64,000 bases of DNA from Tachypleus tridentatus (Eukaryota; Arthropoda; Merostomata; Xiphosura; Limulidae). Location of the stretch: positions 73,399,558 through 73,463,557 of the forward strand of contig NC_134825.1 in the NCBI RefSeq assembly GCF_004210375.1, given 5' to 3'. Shown piece by piece: positions 1 through 12,700 of this stretch. The translations under genes and the position numbers were made by a program. The notes under the pieces were generated by a model, which did no database searches, was not told the DNA's origin, and worked only from the letters and a program-made list of their open reading frames with translations. Position 1 is the first letter of the stretch. Each line of letters starts with the position of its first letter.

Positions 1-627
1 TGTAGATGAATCTTCATCAAATTTGGCACGAAGGTTTATTGGTCCATTCTGAAGTACATACAAATTTGTGATTTCACATTCCGTGCATTGTAGTTTTTAT
101 GGGTGTTTTTTACAATTATATCAAGGGAAACAATTTTTCATTTTTAATATAACCTTTCATTAATAATAAATTTACATTTTGTGAGTTTAGGTCATTTGAA
201 ATTAGTCTCAACAATTAATCATTTTTCCTCCAATAGTTAAAACAAAATGTCATTATTTATATTATTTGCTGAAAATGTTGAAGCCTCAGTGCAGGTTATA
301 ATGAATTCTGTTAAATGTTACCATCATTATTCACCAAGTTTTTTAAGTAATTACTAATATATATCTTTTTTAAAGGTTGTTTTCTTATTAACACAACTGT
401 AGTGATAAAACGTATAAATTACATGATAAATCTGACTGACTGTTGTATATCAGTTTTTCCAATCTCTTTTCACTAAAAGTTACCTAAAACAGTTGAATCA
501 GCAGGATTTTCTAAATATGTTCAAATGGTAAATTATATTCATAAATATTATGTTTCAGATAAGGAAAAATTAAATAAATACAAATCAAAATTTTAATAAA
601 TAAGTAAAACTGGTTGTCCAGTCATAC
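1..627. other. Glut1 intron, left edge
   Basis: AT-rich intron DNA. I see no exon, repeat family or conserved motif. Confidence 0.6.
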
Positions 628-716
628 CTTTGGTACCATTTTCATAGCTTCATACTCTGACCGCATTTCATCCATTTCATCATGGACTTCAATTGTACCT
701 CTGAACCAAGTCAAAG
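628..716 (-). CDS. Glut1: Glut1 exon 6 (intracellular loop)
   Basis: Acceptor AG at 718-717, donor GTATG at 627. It encodes (A)[17 protein letters not shown] then [12 protein letters not shown], matching the LRGT...EM segment between TM6 and TM7. It ends phase 0. The next exon (TM7, QQLSGIN) is not in the remaining 627 bp. Confidence 0.93.
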
Positions 717-3700
717 CTAAAAGGTAAGACATTAAACTGTTTTTATGATGATTTGCAAAGCACCACCAAAGTAGGTAAACACTTACAGGTGAACAAATTT
801 ATGCATATTATATTGTGGAAAAGTTCACTTATTACTTTATCTTATATTTAATTAAAAATATTTTACCAAGCAAAACACTTTAGAATGACTAATGGATAAT
901 TATATTTATTTCTGTACCTGTGGTAGTTTTCGTAAGAAAGAACTTAAATAATATCTGTTTACAATATATTCTAAAGCCACTGAAAGTTTACACTTTTTAT
1001 AATATTAAAGAAAACATAATATACAGTCATCCATAAAATATATTGATAAGATGAAATAAATACAGACTAGAAAAATCTCTAGCTTTGTTTGTTTTGATAT
1101 TTCGCACAAAGCAACTAGAGGGCTATCTGTGCTAGCCGTCCCTAATTTAGCAGTGTAAGACTAGAGGGAAGGCAGCTAGTCATCACCACCCACCGCCAAC
1201 TCTTGGGCTACTGTTTTACCAACGAATAGTGGGATTGACCGTCACATTATAACGCCCCCACGGCTGGGAGGGAGAGCATATTTGGCGCGACTCGGGCGCG
1301 AACCCGCGACCCTCAGATTACGAAGCACACGCCTTAACGCGCTAGGCCATGCCAGGCCCAAATCTCTAGCAAAGTTTTATTTGAGAATTGGTCAGTAATG
1401 TAATATCAATGTAGAATACATGATGTATACAATGTGACATTGAAAATGTGAAGAAAAGATTTTGCATTATATGAAGACTGTGTCTGAAGATGTTTTATTA
1501 TCTGAGAGGAAGATTTTATAAGTTTTATCTCTCAGAGTATTGTTTGTTTGTTTTGAATATTGCACAAAGCTACTTGAGGGCTATCTGTGCTAGCCGTTCC
1601 TAATTTAGCAGTGTAAGACTAGAGGGAAGGCAGCTAGTCATCACCACCCACCGCCAACTCTTGAGCTACTCTTTTACCAACGAATAGTGGGATTGACCGT
1701 CACATTATAACGCCCCCACGGCTGAAAGGGCGAGCATGTTTGGCGCGACGGGGATGCGAACCCGCGACCCTCAAATTACGAGTCGCACGCCTTAACACGC
1801 ATGGCCATGCCAGGCCCCTCTCAGATTAAACAAAACAAATAATTGTTAATGTTTGGGGCGAATATATCAAAATGTGTTTTCAATGGTACTACAGTGTACG
1901 CTTGTATAAATGTTACTTTACGCTGTAATTTTCAACAAACTATTATGTTCACATAAAAAATATTAATGCGATAATCTTAGAAACCATAAAAAAACATGAT
2001 CCTGCTGAACATTAAATATTAAATATAATAATTAATAACGCTCTCATCTACTTCTAAACTAAATAAAGCTACTGTTCATTATGAACTAATTGTGCTGTTA
2101 TAAATGTATTGTCTATGGTTATGATTCAGAACTACTGATATAATGAACATGACCAATAACTCACCTTTCTGAGCAGCTACCTCTTTACCTTGAAAGATTA
2201 AGATGTACCTTGGAGATTCTGGACACAATGGCATTACAGCCAACATAAAAATTGCTGGGATGATTGTTACGCCTGAAAAAATATCGTTAACTTTAAATAT
2301 ACTTTTTATAAAGAACTACACAGCTAAGAAAACAAAAAGGAAAGTGAATTACACAGCTAAATAATCAGCGTTTATGTAATACTAACTGACAAACCCAGAT
2401 TAAGGTATGGGCTTACCGGGCTGAAGCCCAGAGTCTCACACTAGTTAGAGGAACTCAAGCTATAACTATAAATGTATCACATGTTGAGAGTCTGTTTCGA
2501 TCTGGCCTTGTTAACTGCACCCTATTTAATTAAAAAAGTTGTGTCGAGAAACGTCTGCAGTATTATTTTACAAACAATAAGTAAGTCATTTAAGACTACA
2601 TAATTGTTTACTAGTTTATTACTGATTTGTTTATAAAAGTTTAACAACTGAGATTCACTTGTAAAGAATGCTTTTCCATCACTTGTTTTAGAATTTTCAT
2701 TTCAATTTATAAAAATTGGTATTATTAGATGGCGCTAGTTGAACCAAACCAAGGGGTTCTAAAATTGCGGATACTTGCATTCTATGATACTTAAAAGCTC
2801 TCAGTAGATTATGAAATAAACTCGTCTTTATTTCAAACACATGTACAAGTTTCTGATTATAACAAATCAAAGAAGACATTTTCTAACATTTTTTTCCTAC
2901 TCTCTCTAAATGTGAATTTAATTTCTAACTTACCAAAAACATACGGCCAGTGTTCTTCCGTTCCTAAGACTTGTGGCAGGCCCAGAATCTGGGAGATTAA
3001 GATAGTAATTGTAATTACTAATTGGTAAATGGTTCCTACAGCCCCTCGCAGGTGAATGGGTGAAACCTCGGTCAAATACATGGGAGCTAAGCCTGCATTT
3101 AACCCTAAATAAAAGAAGAGCGTGTGTTTAGCATTCTTGGATTCTAATAACAAGTACATAGGTATTACAGTGATCGCATATTTTTGAAACATCTAATTAT
3201 TTTGTAAATGCCATTAATTTTTTAATTATTTAATGATATTAAAAGTTCAGAGTGATACATATTAAACAAACCAAATAATACATAGTCATTATAAACCTAA
3301 CATTTTTTTTATAAATTTTAATTATAACCGATGAAAACATGGCCCATCCTAACTACGATTTTTGGGTAGCCCGCAAACGTTTATAAAGACCCTTAAAAAA
3401 CAGTATCATCTAGTCTTCGCTGGGCTCCTGAGTTCTATCCTTGATTGTGATCTCTGTTGCATGGTACTCAGACAAGTGATACACACACGTACATATTTTT
3501 AAAAAGTTGGGTCTATTTGTCCGCCTTTAACATCTACAGTTTTTGACCAACCTTAAACTTAGCATGCACCCTTACTATACATGGGACATTGGTATCTAGT
3601 GCTATTCTGAACTCTACTATGACATGAGGAGTGACAGTGGTGGTCCAGTGTTTGGACCTATCATTCCTGGGATACTTATTTGTTCCCTACACTATTCTGT

Positions 3701-6700
3701 AGATTTGTTCAAAGTTCGAAAGCACCCTGGAGGATTACAAAGGGGTCGTTATTTGGAACTGGCCCCATATATCATCACCAGCAGGCCTCTATTCTATGCC
3801 TTCTTCGTGCGTTCAACCGAACGGGTGTGTTAGCTTGCATTTGTACACTTTTATTTGCCAATTACTAGGCAACTGTCTGTCACGGTGATGCTTATTTACG
3901 GGGTTTGAATGAAAGTAACGTCTTTGACTTGACAATCAGTTACATAACGATCTTTTTTCACTCTACAAAATGTCTTTGTCGAAAATTATAAAGGAAAATA
4001 CAGAAACACGAGACTAATATTTTTATTTTATTTTTTTACGAACCTGAATTCAGACCGATGAAAAACCGGCCCATTATAAGCATTTCATATGATCGAGCCA
4101 TTTTAGAGAATCCCATTAGGGCTCCGGCAATGAAGACGAAAATGTTGTTCAACAGTAACCCTCCTTTCCGTCCAAACTTTTCAGAAACATATGCGGTTCC
4201 TAAAGCCCCACCATTCCACCTATGCAGAAGATGGAAACCATGATGGAGAAAATCATGGTGACCGTTTGCTTTCCAGCCACTTCATCAAAACGTTCAAAAT
4301 ATGTGATGTTAATAAAGTCCATTACAAGCTGAAAATACAAAAATTTTATTCTAGTTAACCAATAACAAATAAACTTAAATAAAAGACACTCTGTTGAAGT
4401 TTTTGCAGTACATCTACTAATGTTTTTATTAAATAACCACGATTATTTGTAGGATTCTTGGATACCACTACCTGATGTAAATGAAATAATGCCTCTTGAA
4501 TCGGCGGCAAAACAAATCAGAATTTAATTAACATTTTCTTCATCAATTATTTTTAAATAATTGAAAATCATAAGTTTTATCTATCAAAAAGTTTCTGAGT
4601 TTTAACAAGTGCTTTATAACTATTTTGAGCAACATATTTTTAATGTGTAATCTGTGGCAGATCCCCGTCGCACCAAACATGCTCACCCTTTCAGCCGTGT
4701 GAGCGTTGTAATATTACGATCAATCCCACTATTCGTTGGTAAAAGAGTAGCCCAAGAGTTGGCGATGGGTGGTGATGATCAGTTGCATTCCCTCTAGTCT
4801 TACACTGCTAAATTACGGACGGCTGGCGCAAATAGCTCTCTAGTAATTTTGCGCAATAGTATGTTATATCTTTATAAGTAGATCGTGTATTGTAATAAGT
4901 TGGCACGCCCGTTGTAAGCTTTATACGAATCGTGTTAGTTCACCTTTAGGCCCGGCATGGCCAGGTGGGTTTAGGCGTTCGACTAGTAATCTGAGGGTTG
5001 CGGGTTTGAATCCCCGTCACACCAAACATGCTCGCCCTTTCAGTCGTGGGGGCATTATAATGGCCAATCCCACTATTCTTTGGTAAAAGAGTAACCCAAG
5101 AGTAGGCGGTGAGTGGTGATGACTAGCTGCCTTCCCTCTTGTCTTACACTGCTATATTAGGGACGGCTAGCGCAGATAGCCTTCGCGTAGCTTTGCTCGA
5201 AATTAAAAGAAACAACAAATAGTTCACCTTTTTTCAAAGCTTACTGGCGTTCCCAGGTTATCGGATCTTTATTTCATAATCCGTTTAATTTTCCTTTATT
5301 CTGCATTATTTCTTAACGTAATGTAAACAGTATTTAATTAGTTCAGTTCATCATGCTAACTTCTTTTAAATCGACACATGCTACAGCCTTTTATTACTGT
5401 TTTCTATGAAAGCTGATTAAGTTAAAGGTAATTATTGTTAGCTTTGTAGTTAAGCTATGCCCTTGGTTACATGTAACTGACCTGCTCACCGTGACACAAT
5501 TTTAATGAAACGTGTTTCTGGGAGATATCCAATAAAATATTTGTTTTTTTATTACACGACTTATATCACTAAACACTGACTGACTTAACAACAACCTCGA
5601 TTAATCACTAACATATTATTTCATTTGTTTTTTGAAACAACATTGTTACTTTTTTATAAATTAATATCCTCATACATAGAAAATAATATAAATATATATA
5701 AAATGTATTACCTAAAATGCATTTCTTTTTTATGTTAACACAAATAGGTACTGATAATCTATCACGACATGTTGCATGTTAAAAGTACCGCAATACCTTT
5801 TCTTCTAAATATGGGCGTGTACAAGGGAAGCAAACAGGGATCTACCCCCTCCACCAATACCTCTATTACACAGACTCTGTTGTTTTTGATGAGTGCAATG
5901 CTGTTTATTTCTTATGCATATATTTTAATAGGGTTATGTGTGTGTGATTATGTTTTAGGTATAGTGGTGGGGATCTCTTTGAAAAAACACATGGAATAAC
6001 CACCCACTTTGAATGAACAAACAATATTTAGATTTTCTTCTTTGTGTAGCAATTTATAGCAGTGATTGAAACTTCGCTGCCTCCTCGAAAATTTTGAAAA
6101 TTAATAAAAAAGGAATATTGTCACTCCATCAGATTACAGCAGTAATTAAGGCTTTGAGGTTTTGAAATAGTTTGGTTGTTTTAATTACAAAGCTACACAG
6201 TGGGACGTCGATGCTCTGCCCACAAGTATTGAAACTGTATTGATAAGATGGCTGGTATGGATATTAAAATTTTAAAATAAAGAACAGAGCAACGTTTCAA
6301 CCATCTTAGGTCATATTTAGGTTATTTTAATTAAAGTTTTAATACCTATATCAGCCGTCCTACGAATACATTTTTTACTTCAAGTGGGTTTCTTGTCATC
6401 ATGAAGTATTGAAACTTATAGCGTCGTGGGGGGTGGGGATCAAAGGTTTTGCCACATCCAGCACGTTACATCAGTGATGAGCTTGTCTTCGTGTTTATAG
6501 GATGTTTTCAGCAGTGAATTAACACGCTAATGTGGTTTTTCTATTCTATATAGAAAAGTTCACAATTAAAGTTTGATTACTTTAACTAGTTGTATACAAA
6601 ATCTTAATCATTTTACCACATTGGTATTAATAGGATAAACGTTCTCGCAAAGAGAATAAGTTATGCAGTTATTCATTTTCTTATCTAAATACTCTTGTTC

Positions 6701-9700
6701 TGAAAATATATTGAATACTCACGTTGTAAAATTAAAAAAGGAATAAAAGGAAGCGATAATTAAAATTCACACGTGTAATTTGATAGAAGAGATAATCTAT
6801 GTTTTATGTAAATAGTATTAATTATTTTTATCACTTGTCGATAGGAAGACATACGATGAACCATACGGTTAATTCTTATTACGAACAAGTGTTGTAGATA
6901 TTATTTTTAGATCATTGAGATAGTTACTTACTTCCTGAGGAGCGTTCACAACACCTGTATTGTAGCCATGTTGAAATGCTGATCCTAATGCTGCTGCAAC
7001 AATAGCAAACGCCAGGTGGCCTGTTATACCCTGGAGAAATGAATTTTAAAGGTTGTTTAGATTTTGTTAATACACACCTATTACAGACCTATTAATGAAA
7101 TTTCGACTTGAAAAAATGCTAGTGGTGACGTTACCCAGCTTAACACAAAATTGTAAAAAATAAATAAAAAACACGAGTGTAATATGATATATTACGCGTT
7201 CTGAAATTCTGAACAGGAAAAACACATTTACTGGTCAGCATTTCTTGGGTCCACCAGTCACGAAGTTATGTACGATATTTTTTGTTGTTTGTTTTGTTTC
7301 AACCGGATCAAAGGTTAAGTTAAAGATGGCGAAGATGTACTGTTAGATAAATAAGTGGACTAAATGCTTGTAACATACGTGTATTCCGTTAAGTATATTA
7401 AAATATACAAAAATGTTATGTTACCAGTGTTACTTGAAATAATAGGAAGTTTTTAGTCAGCTATAACGATTGATATTTATTATTTTCCTAGTCTAAATTT
7501 TCACTGCAGTAATAAAAAAAAGTTTTATTTTACAAGTTATTATATGTGTACGTGTACAAATATACATATATATATACATACACACACAAATTAAAATTGT
7601 AAACTTTCTGTCACGTGATAGAAGAATTTCAAGCTTCCAATAAGAGAGAAACGAAATGAAAGTTGTGTACGTAACATACATAACTGAAAATATTAATCCA
7701 GTACTTATTCTGGATTACCTTCTTCACAAGCTTCGTGAGCGAGGTTTGATGTGCAACCGAAGGTCTAATTTAATTCAGGATAAAATGTATACGTTTTTTT
7801 AAGTATCTAAAGTTGTTTGCTCATAGAAAACGAAAGTCACTCTCAATTTCCTTCAAGGATAGGTTAAAAAATATTATTTGGCGTCTGGCCAAAGCAACTG
7901 AGAAATGAGTCTTCAACCAATAAAAAGAGAGAATCCTGGAGGCTTGATGTACACGTACAACAAACCAGTTTTTTTCTTCAGAGGTGCGTCTGCTTCAGCC
8001 AATAGTAAGACCAATACAACGAATCGATAAATGTATAGCTTTATGTAGCATGGACAGCATGTAGCACCAGAAACGCCATGTTTTCCAGAATGTACTTGTT
8101 CTCGAAATGTGTATTAACTCAGATAATATCAATTTCTATGGTAATGAAAAAATTTTGAAACAATTCAGGCGAATACTTAAAAACTGAACTAACGACATTT
8201 GCTTAATAGGTAAATATTCTTTAGGTGGTTCCCTAACTTCTTGCAGACCTATAAATACAACTTCGAGTTGAGGGAAAAATGCTAGTGGTAATGTTACCTA
8301 GTTTAACAAAGAAATGCACAAACACTAAGTGAACATGTATAAATACAAAGGTAATTAAGCACTTAAAGAAACATAACGTCTGTACACATAATTTTGTACT
8401 TAGAATTGTACCACGAACGCTTTAGAAATACTAGTATCTTATGAAATAAAAATATTAATAAATATAAATGTTTTAAATTACGAGTTTAAAACTCAAGACT
8501 GCATATTTACTCCATTAATGCAAGTATTGCTTTTACCCGTTTTAATTTTCCGTTTATTTTTTACTGAACTAAACTAACAGGTTTTTTTCATTAACACAGG
8601 ACATGAAACAACTGTACAGAAGAAAACATCTATTAGGCTTCTTAAACAATAACATTGATCTGTTTATCTTATATATCCTTGTTATTACTGGAAACGTTAT
8701 CAAACATGGACACTTCAGTATTATAACACTAAAAATTCATGCTCCAACATTAGGGGTAAGAATTTGCAGCAAGTTTGCATTTTTTTACCGAAAATATAGA
8801 ATCAAACTCGGACTTTTAGAATTACACAGCTTGCTCTAAGTCTAGAAATTTTTAACTATCTACCTCTGAATGTGAAATGATACATGTAAGAAATATTAGT
8901 TGCAACGTATTTTTCAGAGCACAGTATCAAACTCTAAGGAAGAAATAAAATCAATATGAACAAAACATCCTAAATGCTGTTACTTACAGATCTTGCAATA
9001 TAAGGCATTGTTATCTTATTCTCTTGGCACTCGGAAACTCTTAATCAACCTCTAATATGTTGTGAAAAACAAAGTCTCACATATACGTGTAAAATTTACA
9101 ATGAATATGCCGACTAAGGGCACAATCTGTTCAGATATAACGTGCCACACACACATATCTATGACGTCATAGCTACCAGCAAATCAACATGAAACACACC
9201 TCCGCTGAAAACAGACACACCCTCACTTAGGTGTACTCACGTCGGTACATCTACGTGGTTTCGTCATACATTTTCGTCTCATCACAGAAAAATGATTTTA
9301 AAAAATTCTTATTTTAAACAACGTTACTTTGAATTATTATTATTTGTAATTGGTGTATTTTTTAATTTTATATAAAGCAAGTTGTTTATTTGTATTATAA
9401 TAATTCGCACTGTTTATATCAAATATACTTGTCATGAGAACACATATTTTATGGGTCAGTATTAGAATTTATTTTTGAATACATTTCATTTTCTAAATAC
9501 GCGATTTCCTCTGAAGCCGTTGCAGGGAAAGGCTAGTTTGCCATCACTTTCGGTCATGCCTGCAAAGAAAATCCAGTACATATCAAATTTCCAAGTTTCT
9601 CTAAAAGCTTGCCCGGCATGGCCAGGTGGGATAACGCGTTCGACTCCTACTCTGAGGGTCGCGGGTTCGAATCCCCGTCGCACCAAACATGCTCGCCGTT

Positions 9701-12700
9701 TCAGCCGTGGGGGCGTTATAATGCGACGGTCGGTCAATCTGACTATTTTTTGATGAAAAGAGTAGCCCAAGAATTGGCGGTGGGTGATGATGACTAACTG
9801 CCTTCCTTCTAGTCTTACACTGTTAAATTAGAGATGGCTAGCGAAATTCGAACCCACGACCCTCAGATTACGAGTCGAGTGCCTTAACCACCTGACCATG
9901 CCGGGCCAGTAGTTTCTGTAGCGATGGTTTAGCTAACTTAGATAAATATAAAATAAATTTAGTAGTTTTTGTAGCGATGGTTTAACTAACATAGATAACT
10001 ACTGTAATAATAATACGTCCTTTCTTACTAATTGAAAACATCATATCTCATTTAATCTAAATTTGTCTCCCTTTCTCTTCTTCCTCGTTCAAGTTTGTTT
10101 TTACATTAGAATCTGTATGTACTTTGAATAAGCAAGATTTAAAAAACAACAAAATAAAGTAGATACGTTACACATATAGGCTTAACTTAATTTTTTATGA
10201 TTTATCAGATGCAATTCTGATATCGAAGCTTAAAAATGCACCATACCACATTGGTCCACCGCGTGGACAGCGGTAAGTCTACGTTGAACACAGCAGATAG
10301 CCCAATAATGGCTTTGCTGTGAGAAAACCACACACACCGTTCATAGAGGGCGTCACAAGACACGCCCACGCAGTCTGTTGAAATTGCCACTGTAGAAGTT
10401 GATGCTTTAACTTCAGTAATAAAGTGTTTAAATGATGCATTGGATTTCTGGGAGCATAATTTAATAGCTTTAAGAGAATAAGTAATAAGTCATTTAACAT
10501 TATCAAAGTATTTGGTATACTTCGAGAATGAATCCATTCGTGTTAACTGGAACTATGAGTGAGGCAGGTGTCCGATTAGGTACTAATTTTACGATGAATC
10601 GGATAATGAGATAACATTTTCACCAACAGATTATCTCAGAACATTATGCAGTCATAATATTATTTGCACCTGTATTACAAATAGTAGATATTGCATCATC
10701 TAGCCAACTGGTACTTTCTACCAGCTTCTAAACGCGGTAGCATTTTCACTGATGTTAGATAATGGGGCCCATGGTAGTTATGATACACAGAGCTATTATT
10801 TGGTTTAAGTAAACATCACACACATTCGTTGTGTTGTTATAAATGCCACAGGTGGTCAGTGTCTCTGTAGCTTTTGTTTGTTCAGTTTCGCGAAAAGTTA
10901 TATGAAGGTTACCTCCACAAGCCGTCCCTAATCTAGAAGTAAGGTAGCTAGTGAACACCATCCACCTTTAACTATCAGGCTTCTCTAATAGAATGGTGAG
11001 ATTAACAGTAACATTGTAACACCCTCAAAACTGAAAGGGCGAACATATCTGGTGATAAGATTTAAACCTGCTTCCCGCAGATTGCGAGTCGAGTGTTCTA
11101 ACCACCAGGCCATGCCAAGCGGGTAGCAACAGTAATGACAAGCACAATCTGGACAGCAGTTTCAGCGAGGATCGGTGGTGTAAAGCAGTGTCTCACGTTC
11201 CAACGTGCCCTTAAAGAGCCTACAATAATCATTTACTCATGTAGAGCTCTATATCCTCCTGCACTTCCTTGTTATTTTTTGCAAACAATGGCCAAGTAAC
11301 TAGTTCAATACTACCCTACAATGAAATGATATCTTAAGCCAGCGGAACATGTTCAAAACGTATAATCACATCTATTATTTGATAGGAAAATATCCGAAAC
11401 CAATTAGATATCAGGAACTGGATATACGAATTTGATATTTGACCAAGTCTGCTATTTCTTCCATCCCTAATGACTTCCTTCCTGTTAAGTACCTTCTTTT
11501 ACCCAGTAATAGTTCTTATTTCCTGGTGTTTATATCCCAAGGGTAATTCCAAGTTTGTAATTACTTTACGTGACATTTTTACCAAAATACCATGACCCAA
11601 TCAAGAGCAGGCCTTAAAAATCCAGCTCTCAAGTGCTGAAAAGCCTTATGTATATTTCAAACAGATGTAGTGTATTCAAACTTCGTAGTACTGAGGTGAC
11701 AGAGATTCTGATTTGTCTGTCTACATAAACACCTGTAAGAAAGTTAATGAATTATATTTCAACAGTTATGATCTTGTAGTAATTAAAATATTTGTCCAGT
11801 CTTGCCTAGTTCATCCTCATATCAAAGTGCTTCGAAAAACATAAAACTAGTAGAATCGTTTCGAAGTACGGTGTTCCTGATAGCTTAAAACTGTCGTACC
11901 AGCTTTTAAAGCACAGCGTAACGCCTACACTTTATAAACTTTTAAACCATAATTCAGTCTACATAGCTGAGAAGTGTATGTCAACTTTTAAAATTCTGTC
12001 TATATAGTCGGTATTTGTATGCCAATTTTTTAAGTGTCATTCCATCTTAGTAAGATGCTGACCTGTCAACTAAGCAAAATTTAATCTTAACATTTTCTAC
12101 TAACATGTCAACTTGTAATTTATCTTTCATCCATGATCTTATAATGGTATGCCAGCTTTAAAGCAGAGTTCAACATTAATAGATGACACTAATATGCCTA
12201 CTATTTTAAAGCAGCGTTCAGCCTTGATACTTTATATTTGTATGACATATTTTAAAGTAATGGATGGCCCGGCATGGTCAAGCGCGTTAAGGCGTGCGAC
12301 TCGTAATCTGAGGGTCGCGGGTTCGCATCCCGGTCGCGCCAAACATGCTCGCCCCTTTCAGCCGTGGGGGCGTTATAATGTGACGGTCAATCCCACTATT
12401 CGTTGGTAAAAGAGTAGCCCAAAAGTTGGCAGTGAGTGGTGATGACTAGCTGCCTTCCCTCTAGTCTTACACTGCTAAATTAGGAACGGCTAGCACAGAT
12501 AGCCCTCGAGTAGGTTTGTGCGAAATTCAAAAACAAACAATCAACGTAATGGATCAACTATTGATTTACCAGGTGTTCCAAATAACAACTCCAGTTTTAT
12601 GTGGGTGTATTATATATGCTATTTTTCTATCTTCATAATTTACCTCCTAATAATTATGGTACCTTGTGAAGACAGTAAATTAGAAGGCTTGGTCTACAAA

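Larger units (their letters stand above)
717..2164. other. Glut1 intron with two SINEs
   Basis: Apart from the SINE copies at 1084-1359 and 1541-1817 it is unremarkable AT-rich sequence. Confidence 0.6.
4329..6931. other. Glut1 intron between exons 3 and 2
   Basis: Holds two SINE copies (4652-4856, 4950-5217) and a fold-back module at 6241-6372. The rest shows nothing recognisable. Confidence 0.5.
10006..12256. other. Glut1 intron 1 segment
   Basis: Apart from the two SINE remnants at 10255 and 10875, AT-rich intron with no recognised coding or repeat signal. Confidence 0.45.

Noticed and set aside
5769-5999. Small plus-strand membrane protein
   Set aside because: Hydrophobic by AT-rich composition, inside the Glut1 intron, no supporting signals.
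9611-9690. A tRNA gene
   Set aside because: The cloverleaf-like sequence is the head of the SINE family seen about 22 times; acceptor pairing is poor and a SINE body follows.
9475-9770. Open frames with ARWDN / RVAGSNPG-like peptides
   Set aside because: They read through SINE heads; the same peptides recur at every SINE copy (for example 12149, 33065, 59483).
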